A DNA stretch of 64,000 nucleotides, taken from positions 1 to 64,000 of the forward strand of contig CAWJPU010000012.1 of NCBI GenBank assembly GCA_963844805.1. Reading direction: 5' to 3'. The DNA comes from JACCZR01 sp963844805 (GTDB lineage Bacteria > Actinomycetota > Thermoleophilia > Solirubrobacterales > Thermoleophilaceae). This document shows, one piece after another, positions 1-8,177 of this stretch; position 1 is the first letter of the stretch; every line of letters starts with the position of its first letter. The notes under the pieces were generated by a model that worked only from the letters and a program-made list of their open reading frames with translations, searched no databases and was not told the DNA's origin. A program made the position numbers and the translations under genes.

Positions 1-656
1 AGGTACGAGACGCTGCCCGAGCAGTCGTAGGCGCTGTCGCGGAAGGAGCGGTGCCCGCCGCCGAGGCGGTAGGGCTTGTGGGCGATCCGGTCGCCCGCCC
101 AGATCGCGCGGCGCACGCGCAGGGGCAGGCCGCCGCCGCGGCGGCCGCGCGAGCCGCGCGACGCGCTGCGGCGCTTGAGCACCGGCCGTGAGCCGCGGAT
201 GCCGAGCGCGCGCCACGTGGCCGGGCCGACGATGCCGTCGGCGGCCAGGCCGCGGCGGCGCTGGAAGCGCTTGACCGCCCGCGCGGTGCCGGGCCCGAAG
301 ATCCCGTCCGCGGCGACGCCGATGCGCCGCTGCAGGATGCGCACGCTCGCACCGCGGGACGCGACCCGGGCCCGGGCTCGGCCGCCGCCGCGCTTGAGCG
401 CACCCCACGTCGCGCGGCCGACGATGCCGTCGGCGCGCATGCGGTGACGGCGCTGGAAGCGCTTGACCGCGCGGACCGTGCCCTTGCCGAACAGCCCGTC
501 GGCGCGCACGTGCAGCAGGCGCTGGAGCTTCTTGACGGTCGCGCCCCGGTCGCCGCGCTCGAGCGTGCGCTCGGCCTGGGCGGCCGGGGCGGCGACGAGC
601 AGCAGCGCGACCAGCGCGCAGCAAGCGATCAGGATGGGGCGGAGCCTGTGGGACAT
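1..656 (-). CDS. Secreted peptidoglycan hydrolase, PG-binding repeats plus NlpC/P60 domain (3' end outside window)
   Basis: The protein starts MSHRLRPILIACC with a Sec-type signal peptide ending near AAPAAQA. Two peptidoglycan_binding_1 units follow (about residues 30-90 and 95-150), each with the family pattern G-x-V-x-x-L-Q-R-x-x-x-V-x-A-D-G-x-F-G. A basic linker leads into the beginning of an NlpC/P60 peptidase, where the catalytic cysteine lies in YDCSGSVSY, about 5 codons before the window edge. The product is expected to be an exported enzyme that cleaves wall stem peptides. The ATG at 654-656 is the first start after the upstream riboswitch. The catalytic His and the third residue are off the window, so completeness cannot be judged. 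Confidence 0.85.
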   Translation of the reverse strand, partial: MSHRLRPILIACCALVALLLVAAPAAQAERTLERGDRGATVKKLQRLLHVRADGLFGKGTVRAVKRFQRRHRMRADGIVGRATWGALKRGGGRARARVASRGASVRILQRRIGVAADGIFGPGTARAVKRFQRRRGLAADGIVGPATWRALGIRGSRPVLKRRSASRGSRGRRGGGLPLRVRRAIWAGDRIAHKPYRLGGGHRSFRDSAYDCSGSVSY

Positions 657-663
657 CTCGATG

Positions 664-800
664 GGGCCTACGAGGTGAGCTGACGGGCTCGCGCAGTGCG
701 CTACGCCACCACGTGGTGGCGATTCGCCCCACGGCCGTCTCCGGCCGCAGTGGTTCCCCCGCTCGCCGTCCCCTGAGGGACCGCGACTCGGCAGGCGGCA
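664..800 (-). promoter_or_regulatory. ydaO/yuaA-type cyclic di-AMP riboswitch
   Basis: Read on the minus strand, the 5' leader of the NlpC/P60 gene carries the conserved blocks of the ydaO class in order. These are CGGGGGAACCA, then GGGGCGAATC, then GAGCCCGTCAGCTCACCTCG followed by TAGGC, ending 8-10 bases before the start codon. This class binds c-di-AMP and in actinobacteria typically turns off wall-hydrolase genes, which fits the gene it precedes. The 5' boundary is approximate. No separate terminator stem was identified, so the mode of control is open. Confidence 0.85.
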
Positions 801-873
801 AGGTACCCACGGTCAAGAGGGCGGTCGCAAGATTCCTTGCAAACGGAAGGGTTCCGCCCTCAGGCGGCGACGG

Positions 874-1770
874 CTACCGCGTGACGCCGGGGACCGCCGC
901 GGCGAACAGCTCGCTCAGGCGGCTCGTGGCGTCGAACGTCTCGCCCGCGGGCGGCGCGGCGATGCGCAGCGGCGTGCCGAAGTCGCTGAAGTCGATCCGC
1001 ATCCCGATGCGGCCGGCCGCCAGGCCGCCCTGCGCGGGCGTGCGGATCTCCTGGCGCATGCGCCGGATGCGCTTCTCGCCGTCGACCCACACGTCCATCC
1101 GCTGCGCGACGTCGGCGCTCGTCTGGCCGCCGGCGCGATCGAGCTGCTCGAGTGCCTTGCGGGCCGCCCTGCGCTGGTCGGCGGGCAGCCCGGCGATGAG
1201 GTCGCCGATGCGCACCTCGCCGCGGAAGTGGGTGGTGTCCACGCCACCGACCTTCTCCTCGCCGACCTTCTTCACGCCCTTGGCCGAGGTGAGCGCCTCG
1301 AGCTGCGCGCCCGGGTCGGCGTTGACCACCGACGCCATCGCCTTGGCGTCGATGCCGAGCGCCTTGCCGACCTCCGCGAGGTCCAGGCCCACCCACTCGG
1401 CGCCGCCGGGCAGCTCGAGCTGGCGCACGGCGGGCGGCTTGACGTAGACGTCCTTGCCGCGCACGACGAGCCGCGTCACGCCGTCGCCCTCGACGCCGGC
1501 GAGCGCCAGCAGCGGCCCGAGCTCGAGCGTGAGGTCCATCTGCGCGCCCTGCAGCGCGGTGACGCCCTTGCCCTGCACGGCCAGCGGCACCGGCGAGCCG
1601 AAGCCCGAGGCGGTGAGCTGCATCGCGACCCGCGCCGACTTCTCGTCGCGGGTGGCCGCGGCGGCCGAGGCGACGTCCTCCGGCGACAGGTCGTCCGCGC
1701 CGCACCCGGCGGCGAGCGGGGCGACGGCGAGCAGGGCGGCGGCGGTGACGGCGGACAGGAGCTTGCGCAT
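874..1770 (-). CDS. LppX/LprAFG-like lipoprotein
   Basis: A 298-residue predicted lipoprotein. The signal peptide MRKLLSAVTAAALLAVAP ends in the lipobox LAAGC, and the mature part starts GADDLSPEDV. The body has the alternating hydrophobic pattern of the LolA/LppX fold, including an AVQGKGV strand, a VRGKDVYVKPP strand and a late WVDGEKRIRRMRQEI strand. Family members carry lipids or lipoglycans across the envelope, so a carrier role is inferred. A TACGCT box lies 8 bases before the ATG, so the message may be leaderless. The gene lies 29 bp downstream of the FAD oxidoreductase on the same strand. Confidence 0.75.
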   Translation of the reverse strand: MRKLLSAVTAAALLAVAPLAAGCGADDLSPEDVASAAAATRDEKSARVAMQLTASGFGSPVPLAVQGKGVTALQGAQMDLTLELGPLLALAGVEGDGVTRLVVRGKDVYVKPPAVRQLELPGGAEWVGLDLAEVGKALGIDAKAMASVVNADPGAQLEALTSAKGVKKVGEEKVGGVDTTHFRGEVRIGDLIAGLPADQRRAARKALEQLDRAGGQTSADVAQRMDVWVDGEKRIRRMRQEIRTPAQGGLAAGRIGMRIDFSDFGTPLRIAAPPAGETFDATSRLSELFAAAVPGVTR

Positions 1771-1799
1771 GGACGCCGAGCGTAGTCGGCGGCCGGGAT

Positions 1800-3234
1800 C
1801 TAGCCGCCCAGTACGGCCATCGCGGCGTTGTGCCCGGCGATGCCGCTCACCCCGCCGCCCCGGATCGCGCCGGCGCCGCAGAGCAGGATGCGCTCGTCGT
1901 CGGTCTCCACGCCCCAGGTCCCCGCCTCCCCGTCGGCCGCCCACGGCCACGAGAGCGCGCCGTGGAAGATGTTGCCGCCCGGCAGCCCGAGCTCGCGCTC
2001 GAGATCGAGCGGCGAGCGCGCCTCGACGCAGAGGGCGCCGTCGGCGTCGCGCGCCAGGCAGTCGCGGATCGGCTCGTCGAGGTGGCGGTCCAGCGCGTCG
2101 AGGTAGCGGGCGGTGAGCGTCGCCTTGGCGCCCTCGTTGTCGGCGCGGAACAGCGCCGCCGGCGTGTGGAGCCCGAAGAGCGTCAGCGTGTGGTGCCCGT
2201 CGGGGACGATCGAGGGGTCGGCGAGCGAGTGGCAGTAGAGCTCGGCCGGCGCCGGGTCGGGGAGCTCGCCGCGCACCGCGGCGGCGTGCGCGGCCTCGAG
2301 CTCGTCCTCGCGCTCGTGCAGGCGGAAGGTCCCCGAGAAGGCCTGCTCGGCGGGCACGCCGGAGCGCAGGCGCGGAAGCCGGTCGAGCAGCAGGTTGACC
2401 TTGAGCTGACAGCCCTCGGCCGTCGCCGGGACGGGCAGCCCGCGCAGGCGCGCGAGCTCGGCCGGGGCGACGTTGGCGAGCACGTGGCCGGCGGTGACCG
2501 TGTGCTCGCGGCCGGCCTCGACCCAGGTGACCTCGCCGCCGTCGACGGCAACGACCTCGGCACCGCAGCGGATCTCCGCTCCCGCGCCACGCGCGGCCGC
2601 CTCGAGCGCCCCGCTGACCGCGCCCATCCCACCCACCGGGACGCGCCAGGGGCCCCCGACCACGTGGTAGAGGAAGCAGACGTTCTGCGCGAGCGAGTCC
2701 TCGTAGAGCGAGGCGAACGTGCCGATCGAGCCCGTCCGTGGCCACCACGCCGCGCACGAGCGGGTCGGCGAAGCGCGCGGCGAGCGTCTCCCCCAGCGGC
2801 TGCTCGACGAGCTCGGCCCAGGCCTCGGCCCCGAGCAGCGCCTGCGCCTCGGCGCGGGTGGGCAGCGGCTCGAGCATCGTGGCGAAGAGCCGCCGCGCGA
2901 CCGCGTCGGTCATCGCGTAGAAGCGCTCCCACGCCTCGGCCTCGCGCGGGGGACGGTCGCCGATGAGCAGGTCGGGCGGCGCGAAGGCCGAGATCGGGCG
3001 CGTGCGCAGCTCCACCCCGACCCCCAGATCGCGCGCGATCCGGGCCGGCAGGAGGCTCACGAGGTAGGCGTAGCGCGACAGCAGCGCGTCCTTGCCGGCG
3101 AACGGCCGCTCGCTCACGGCGGCCCCGCCGGGACGGTCGCGGCGCTCGAGCACGAGCACCCTGCGGCCGGCCCGCGCGAGGTACGCGGCGGCGACCAGCC
3201 CGTTGTGCCCGCCGCCGAGGACTACCGCATCCAT
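1800..3234 (-). CDS. Phytoene-dehydrogenase-like FAD/NAD(P) oxidoreductase (frameshifted here)
   Basis: The N-terminus MDAVVLGGGHNGLVAAAYL is a dinucleotide-binding fold, and the C-terminus has the FAD-contact segment GAGAIRGGGVSGIAGHNAA. Together they resemble the CrtI-like group that includes PYROXD2. The frame breaks near 2722-2730. Removing one base there joins ...VATDGL to IGTFASLYEDSLAQ and on to VGGPWRVPVGGMG, giving one 477-residue protein. An extra base in the sequence is therefore more likely than a true pseudogene. TACGGT lies 7 bases before the ATG. The substrate cannot be told, and the family includes carotenoid and other polyene oxidoreductases. Confidence 0.8.
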
Positions 3235-3290
3235 CGCGACCACCGTATCCTTGCCCTGTGCACAGCCATTTCGAGAGGGGGTGATCACCA

Positions 3291-3512
3291 CTGGCAGTTG
3301 AAGAGAAGGTCGCGTTCGACGGCGAGGTCGTCGAAGCGCTTCCCAACACGATGTTCCGCGTCAAGCTCGAGAACGGGCATCCCGTCCTCGCGCATCTGGC
3401 CGGCAAGATGCGCCGATTCCGCATCCGCGTCCTCCCCGGGGACCGCGTGCGCGTCGAGGTCTCGCCGTACGACCTCGACCGGGGTCGCATCGTCTACCGC
3501 TACAAGGACTAG
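3291..3512 (+). CDS. infA: Translation initiation factor IF-1
   Basis: A 73-residue protein that matches IF-1 end to end, including EVVEALPNTMFRVKLENGH, VLAHLAGKMRR, PGDRVRVEVSPYDL and RGRIVYRYKD. IF-1 binds the ribosomal A site with IF-2 and IF-3 during initiation. The start is unusual. An in-frame TGA ends at 3284, and only TCA, CCA, CTG, GCA and GTT follow before the conserved body, so CTG at 3291 is the only reasonable start. It is preceded by a strong ribosome site, GAGGGGGTGATC, complementary to the 16S 3' end. The gene stands apart from the ribosomal-protein cluster where it often lies. Confidence 0.92.
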   Translation: MAVEEKVAFDGEVVEALPNTMFRVKLENGHPVLAHLAGKMRRFRIRVLPGDRVRVEVSPYDLDRGRIVYRYKD

Positions 3513-3555
3513 CCCCCCGGCGTAGCGCCGACCCGGGCCCCTACCCTCGTCAGCC

Positions 3556-4642
3556 ATGCGGCTGGCGGACCTCACGACCCTGCGCCTCGGCGGCCCGGCG
3601 GGGCGGCTCGTGGAGGCCTCCACCGAGGAGGAACTCGTCGCGGCGATCCGCGAGGCCGACGCGGCCGGCGAGCCCCTGCTCGTGTTGGCCGGCGGCAGCA
3701 ACGTCGTCGTCGCCGACGACGGCTTCCCCGGCACGGTCGTCCGCGTCCTCACCACCGGGATCGCGCGCGAGCCCGGCGACGGCGGCCGCGTCGTGCTCGA
3801 CGTGCAGGCCGGCGAGCCGTGGGACCCCTTCGTCGCGACGTGCGTCGCCGAGGGCCTGGCCGGCGTGGAGTGCCTCTCGGGCATCCCGGGCTCCGTCGGG
3901 GCGACGCCGATCCAGAACGTCGGCGCGTACGGCCAGGAGGTCAGCGACACGGTCACCGCCGTGCGCGTCCTCGACCGCACGAGCGGCGAGGTCGCCGAGC
4001 TCGAGCCGGACGCGTGCGGCTTCGCCTACCGCTCGAGCGTCTTCAAGCGCACGCCCGGCCGCTGGGTCGTGCTCGCGGTGCGGTTCGCGCTCGATCGAAG
4101 GCGGGACGTCGGCCCCCATCCGCTACGCCGAGCTGGCGCGAGCGCTCGGCGTCGAGGTCGGCGCGACGGCGCCGCTTGCCGACGTGCGCGCGGCCGTGCT
4201 CGACCTCCGCCGCGCGAAGGGCATGGTCGTCGACGCCGACGACCCGGACTCGGTGTCGGCCGGCTCGTTCTTCACGAACCCGATCCTCGACCCGGACGCC
4301 TTCGCGCAACTCGAGCAGCGGGTGCGCGAGGTGCTCGGCGACGACGTGCGCGTCCCGTCATGGCCCGAGGACGACGGGCGGGTGAAGACGTCGGCCGCGT
4401 GGCTCATCGAACGCGCGGGCTTCACCAAGGGCCACGGCGACCCGGCGACGATCGCGATCTCGTCCAAGCACACGCTCGCGCTGACCAACCGCGGCGCGGG
4501 CACGACCGCGCTGCTCGTGGCGCTCGCCCGCGAGGTCGCCGGCGGCGTGCGCCTCAAGTTCGGGGTCGATCTGCACCCCGAGCCGGTCTTCGTCGGGCAC
4601 GTCTGGGCTCAGGAGCGCGAGCGCGGCACGCAGGTGCGGTAG
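3556..4642 (+). CDS. murB: UDP-N-acetylenolpyruvoylglucosamine reductase (frameshifted here)
   Basis: MurB reduces UDP-GlcNAc-enolpyruvate to UDP-MurNAc with NADPH and FAD. The FAD-binding motifs LAGGSNVVVADDGF and SGIPGSVGATPIQNVGAYG are present, as is the C-terminal GSFFTNPIL segment that carries the catalytic serine. The frame breaks near 4091-4096. Dropping one base links ...VVLAVRFAL to EGGTSAPIRYAEL, and the whole then reads as about 361 residues, a normal length. The start is ATG at 3556 with TACCCT 8 bases upstream. The 3' end overlaps the convergent hydrolase gene by 34 bp. Confidence 0.9.
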
Positions 4643-6337
4643 CTGCGCGCGATCGTGCGCGTGCCTCCCGCGGCGTCGCGGACGACCACCTTCACCCGCA
4701 CGCGCCCGCGCGGCAGGCCGCGCAGCGACACCGGCGCGCGCAGCCGCCGCCCGCGGACGACGCGCGTGCGCCTGCCGTTGACGTACACCGTGGCGCGCAC
4801 CGGCCGCGGCGTCGCGCCCCGCGCGATGCGGATCGTGAAGGCACGCCGGCTGCGGCAGCGGCGCCGCGCGGGCAGCGTGGCGGGGCGCCCCGCGGCCGAC
4901 GGGTCGGCGCCCGGGCCGTCGGGCTGCCGCGCGTAGGCGACGTAGTCGAAGTCGGGCGGCAGGCCGTCGGGGCCCATCCCCGGGCAGCCCGTCCGCACGT
5001 CCTCGCACACGAACCGCGTGCCGCCGGCGCGCCCGATGTCCAGGCGCGAGCGGTAGTAGCGCGAGAAGAGGTTGCCGTCGCCGGTCGGGTCGACCTCTCG
5101 CCCGCGCGCGTCGTCGTGCCAGCGCGTGGTCAGCAGCCGCGCGTCGGCGGCGACGTCGCCCTTGAGGTAGCGGTCGAACCACGCGGCGGTGTACCAGGCG
5201 ACGAGGTCGATCCCGCGCAGGGTGGCCGAGAAGTACGGGTTGGGGATGTAGGACATCTCGTAGTGCGTGCCGCCGCGGATGACGAGCTCGCCGGTGTCCA
5301 CCCCCGCCGCCGACGCGGCGAAGGAGCCCTCGCTCTTGGCCAGCGGGTCGGGCTCGGACGTGTTCGGCTGGCGGAAGAGCCCGTAGTCGTTCGAGATGCC
5401 GAGCGACGGCTTGCTGATGGCGCCGGCGGGCCGGCGGCTGTCGGGCGCGCTCGCGCAGTCGGAGGCCGCGGCGCTCGTCGCGGGTCGCAGGTTGTCCCAG
5501 CCGACGACGACGTCGACGCGCGGGTCCTTCTGCCCGACGAACGAGACGCCCTGCGCGCCGAACGAGTGGCCGGCGATGCCGATCCGCTGCGGGTCGACCG
5601 CCGCCCAGAACGGGTTGTGCGCGGCGTTGCGGCCCTCGGCGACGCGGCGCGCCTGCTTGGGCGCGTGGCTCGTGCCGGTCGTGCACGACGGGCGCGGCAC
5701 GTACGGCTTCGCCGCGGTCGAGAGGAAGAAGTCCAGGCCGTCCTCGGTCTGGTCGTAGAACGGCCGGCCCTGCTGCGCGGGGACGCCCTCGTTGCGGTCG
5801 GCGCCCTCGCCGTAGGTGTCCGAGTAGCCCTGGCCCTGCGACGTCGAAGGTCATCACGACGTACCCGGCCTTGGCGAGCGTCCCGGCGGCGAACCAGTAG
5901 AGCTCCTCGGGCGCCTGCACGGACCCGCTCGTGATGACGATGCCGGGGCGCTTCGGCGGGCCCGAGCGGGTCATCCAGACGTGCCCGGAGATCGTCGCTC
6001 CGTTGCGCGCGGTCCACAGGACGGGGCGGCGCAGCCCGGCCACGCGGTCCCAGTCGTACATCCGCACGTCGCCGGCGCAGCCGTCCTGGTGGTTCGAGCA
6101 CAGGTTCGCGCCGAAGTCGCGCTCGGGGTCGGTGAGGCGGATCTCCTCCTTCTCGGCCTGCCGCTGGACGCCGGCCTCGCGCAGCAGGCGCTGGAACTCG
6201 GGGTCGGCGGCGTCGCGCTTGGCCCGCTCGTCGATCTTCGAGTAGTTCTGCTGCTCGTAGAGCGGGTCGAACGCGGCGTCCGCGCCAGGGGCGCAGCAGA
6301 GCGCCAAGACGGCGGCGAGGAGGCCTGCCTTCCGCAT
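4609..6337 (-). CDS. Secreted alpha/beta-hydrolase (frameshifted here)
   Basis: A signal peptide (MRKAGLLAAVLALCCAPGADA) precedes a large alpha/beta-hydrolase. The nucleophile elbow GIAGHSFGAQG lies in the middle and a Ser/Arg-rich C-terminal tail has a beta-sandwich look. A one-base insertion at about 5838-5844 splits the gene; without it ...VVMTFDV runs on into QGQGYSDTYG. The restored protein has about 575 residues. TAGTGT lies 8 bases before the ATG. The protein is probably an exported esterase or peptidase-like enzyme. No substrate can be assigned from sequence. Confidence 0.75.
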
Positions 6338-6544
6338 GGCGCCGGACACTAGGGGTTGGCGAGCGCCATGAGCCACCACGCAGCGGCGCCGACGCGTCGG
6401 CCACGGCGAGGCATCGCTGGGCGACGCGCAGGCGCCAACCGCCCGACGACCCGACAGCTGACCCCCGGCGCCGGGGAGCTCGACACCGACGTCGAGTTCC
6501 ACGGCGAGGCGGCGCGCCGCGGGCGGCAACGAGGACCGAACGGG

Positions 6545-6808
6545 TCAGGCGCGGCGCAGCAGCACGAGGCGGTGCCCGCCGGCCAGCGGCCGGCGCCACG
6601 GCCCCTCGCCCTCGGGCGCCTCGGCGCTGTCGAGCAGCAGCGCGGCCAGGCGCCGCGCGTCGTCGAGCGACTGGGGCGGCGACGCGTAGCTCTTGCCGGG
6701 CCGCCGGCTGAGCGACGCGCTCAGGCGGTCCTCGACCTCGAGCACGTAGAGCGGCCCGAGGGTGAGCTCCATCTGCCCCTCGATCGGCTCCTGGATGGCG
6801 TCGTCCAT
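6545..6808 (-). CDS. Small hypothetical protein
   Basis: An 87-residue ORF beginning MDDAIQEPIEGQMELTLG and ending LVLLRRA. It is acidic at the N-terminus and basic at the C-terminus, with no membrane segment, signal peptide or motif I recognise. It stands alone between the secreted hydrolase and the divergent glycosidase-like gene. Codons are GC-rich at the third position, which supports a real gene, but the evidence is weak. The 207 bp on its 3' side up to 6338 show nothing I can identify. Confidence 0.45.
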   Translation of the reverse strand: MDDAIQEPIEGQMELTLGPLYVLEVEDRLSASLSRRPGKSYASPPQSLDDARRLAALLLDSAEAPEGEGPWRRPLAGGHRLVLLRRA

Positions 6809-6890
6809 CGGCGCATCATCGCTGACGGGCCGTCGTCAGCGTGCTGACACGCCACCGCTCCGGCCGACCATCGGCCGCGTTGGGACTCGG

Positions 6891-7829
6891 ATGCCAAAGA
6901 CGACACTCCTCCTCATCCTCATCGCGGTGCTCGCCCTCCCGGCCCTCGTGCCGGCCCAGGCCGACGCCCGCTACAAGACCCGCATCGGGATCGGCGACCA
7001 GCAGACCGCGATGTTCGACAACGTCCATTTTCGCGCGCTGAAGGTCAAGCGGGTCCGCTATTTCGTCCCGTGGAACGCGATGCGCAACGCCGAGCAGCGC
7101 GCCGCCGCCGAGCAGTACGTCGCCGCCGCCCGCAGGAACCGGGTCAGCGTCTTCATGCACATCTCGAGCGACAACCTGGTGCGCAAGAAGGCCCGGCTGC
7201 CGAAGCTCAGGACCTACACCCGCGAGGTCAAGCGCCTGATCACGCACTTCCGCAAGCGCGGCGTCCGTGAGTGGGGCTCGCGCAACGAGGCCAACCACGA
7301 CTCGCAGGCCACGTGGAAGAGCCCGAAGCGCGCCGCGCAGGAGTTCAAGATCGTCCGCCGCGCGTGCAAGAAGTGCACGGTCCTCGGCCTCGACGTGCTC
7401 GACCAGGCCGGTGTGACGCGGTACATGGCGCGCTTCTACCGCGCCCTGGGCTCCTACCGCCGCTTCGTCGGCACCGTCGGCATCCACAACTACTCCGACG
7501 TCAACCGCCGGCGCACCCGCGGCACGCGGTCGATCATGCGGACGGCCAAGCGCTACAACCGCCGCACGAAGTTCTGGCTGACCGAGACCGGTGGCGTGGT
7601 CAACTTCGGCCGCAGCTTCCCGTACAGCGAGAAGCGCGCCGCGAGCCGGCTCGGGTACCTGTTCAAGACGACCGCGAAGATGCGCCGCAGCATCTCCCGC
7701 GTCTACGTCTACAACTGGACCGGCGCCGCGCGCGGGGCCCGGTTCGACGCGGGGGTCACCAACCCCGACGGCTCGCCGCGGCTCGCGTACCGCGTGCTGC
7801 GCACGCAGATCAAGCGGTTCTCCCGCTAG
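6891..7829 (+). CDS. Secreted glycoside-hydrolase-like TIM-barrel protein
   Basis: A 312-residue protein with a signal peptide (MPKTTLLLILIAVLALPALV...ADA). Two motifs match clan-A glycosidases: WGSRNEANH at about residues 127-135, whose N-E pair would give the acid/base, and FWLTETGG near residue 230, whose glutamate would be the nucleophile. Strand-like segments such as RYFVPWNAM and VFMHISSD fit a TIM barrel. This suggests an exported polysaccharide-acting enzyme, but the specific GH family cannot be named. The body is unusually rich in Arg and Lys. The ATG at 6891 is followed at once by the signal peptide. Confidence 0.7.
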   Translation: MPKTTLLLILIAVLALPALVPAQADARYKTRIGIGDQQTAMFDNVHFRALKVKRVRYFVPWNAMRNAEQRAAAEQYVAAARRNRVSVFMHISSDNLVRKKARLPKLRTYTREVKRLITHFRKRGVREWGSRNEANHDSQATWKSPKRAAQEFKIVRRACKKCTVLGLDVLDQAGVTRYMARFYRALGSYRRFVGTVGIHNYSDVNRRRTRGTRSIMRTAKRYNRRTKFWLTETGGVVNFGRSFPYSEKRAASRLGYLFKTTAKMRRSISRVYVYNWTGAARGARFDAGVTNPDGSPRLAYRVLRTQIKRFSR

Positions 7830-7893
7830 GGCGGGCCGCACGGAGCGGGAGGAGGGAGAGGAGACGCGTCACACCCGATCGGACGGGACCTGC

Positions 7894-7912
7894 TGTACTT
7901 AGGCAACCCTAA
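7894..7912 (+). promoter_or_regulatory. Candidate DtxR/IdeR iron box
   Basis: The segment TTAGGCAACCCTAA at 7899-7912 matches 12 of 14 positions of the right part of the actinobacterial iron-box consensus (TTAGGCTAACCTAA). The full 19-base window matches 13 of 19. It lies 21 bases before an ATG that opens a signal-peptide stub. Iron boxes normally repress iron-uptake genes when iron is plentiful. The function is inferred from the match only. Confidence 0.45.
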
Positions 7913-7932
7913 TCCCGACTGCACCGATCGGA

Positions 7933-7990
7933 ATGACTCGACTCCTCACCCTCTTCGCCCTCGTCCTCGCTGCCGTGGCCATCGCGACCT
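7933..7990 (+). pseudogene. 5' stub of a secreted protein gene, cut off by rearrangement
   Basis: ATG at 7933 opens MTRLLTLFALVLAAVAIATW, a typical export signal. From about 7983 the sequence is instead antisense to an ABC-permease N-terminus, and the frame continues as low-complexity Ser/Arg/Gly that looks like no protein. The position behind a candidate iron box suggests the lost gene was iron-related, for example a siderophore-binding lipoprotein. That identity is inference. Confidence 0.4.
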
Positions 7991-8177
7991 GGCTGCCGAG
8001 TTCGGACAGGGTCTCCGAGGCCGGCGGGAAGTGGTCGCGCGGCAGGACCCCGATCCGCGGCAGCAGCTCGAACAGGACCAGCACCCCGGCCACGCTCGCC
8101 CAGGGCAGGGCCCAGTCGGGCAAGCGCGGCCGCGGCCGCCCCGCGGCCGCCAGCGGTGCGGTCGGGGCCGCGGCCAC
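7983..8177 (-). pseudogene. N-terminal fragment of an ABC-transporter permease (SsuC/TauC type)
   Basis: GTG at 8175-8177 overlaps the stop of the substrate-binding gene by one base (TAGTG), as in a translationally coupled operon. The first ~65 residues include WALPWASVAGVLVLFELLPR, a first membrane helix, then DHFPPASETLSELGSQV, the usual lead-in to the permease domain. The remaining five or so helices and the EAA loop are missing; after residue 65 the frame reads unrelated basic sequence to 7899. The gene is truncated by the junction at about 7983, so the transporter has lost its permease and ATPase here. Confidence 0.6.

Noticed and set aside
3281..3301. A short leader peptide (GTG-ATC-ACC-ACT-GGC-AGT-TGA) overlapping the infA start
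   Set aside because: The GTG lies inside the Shine-Dalgarno sequence of infA and has no ribosome site of its own; the overlap is probably accidental.
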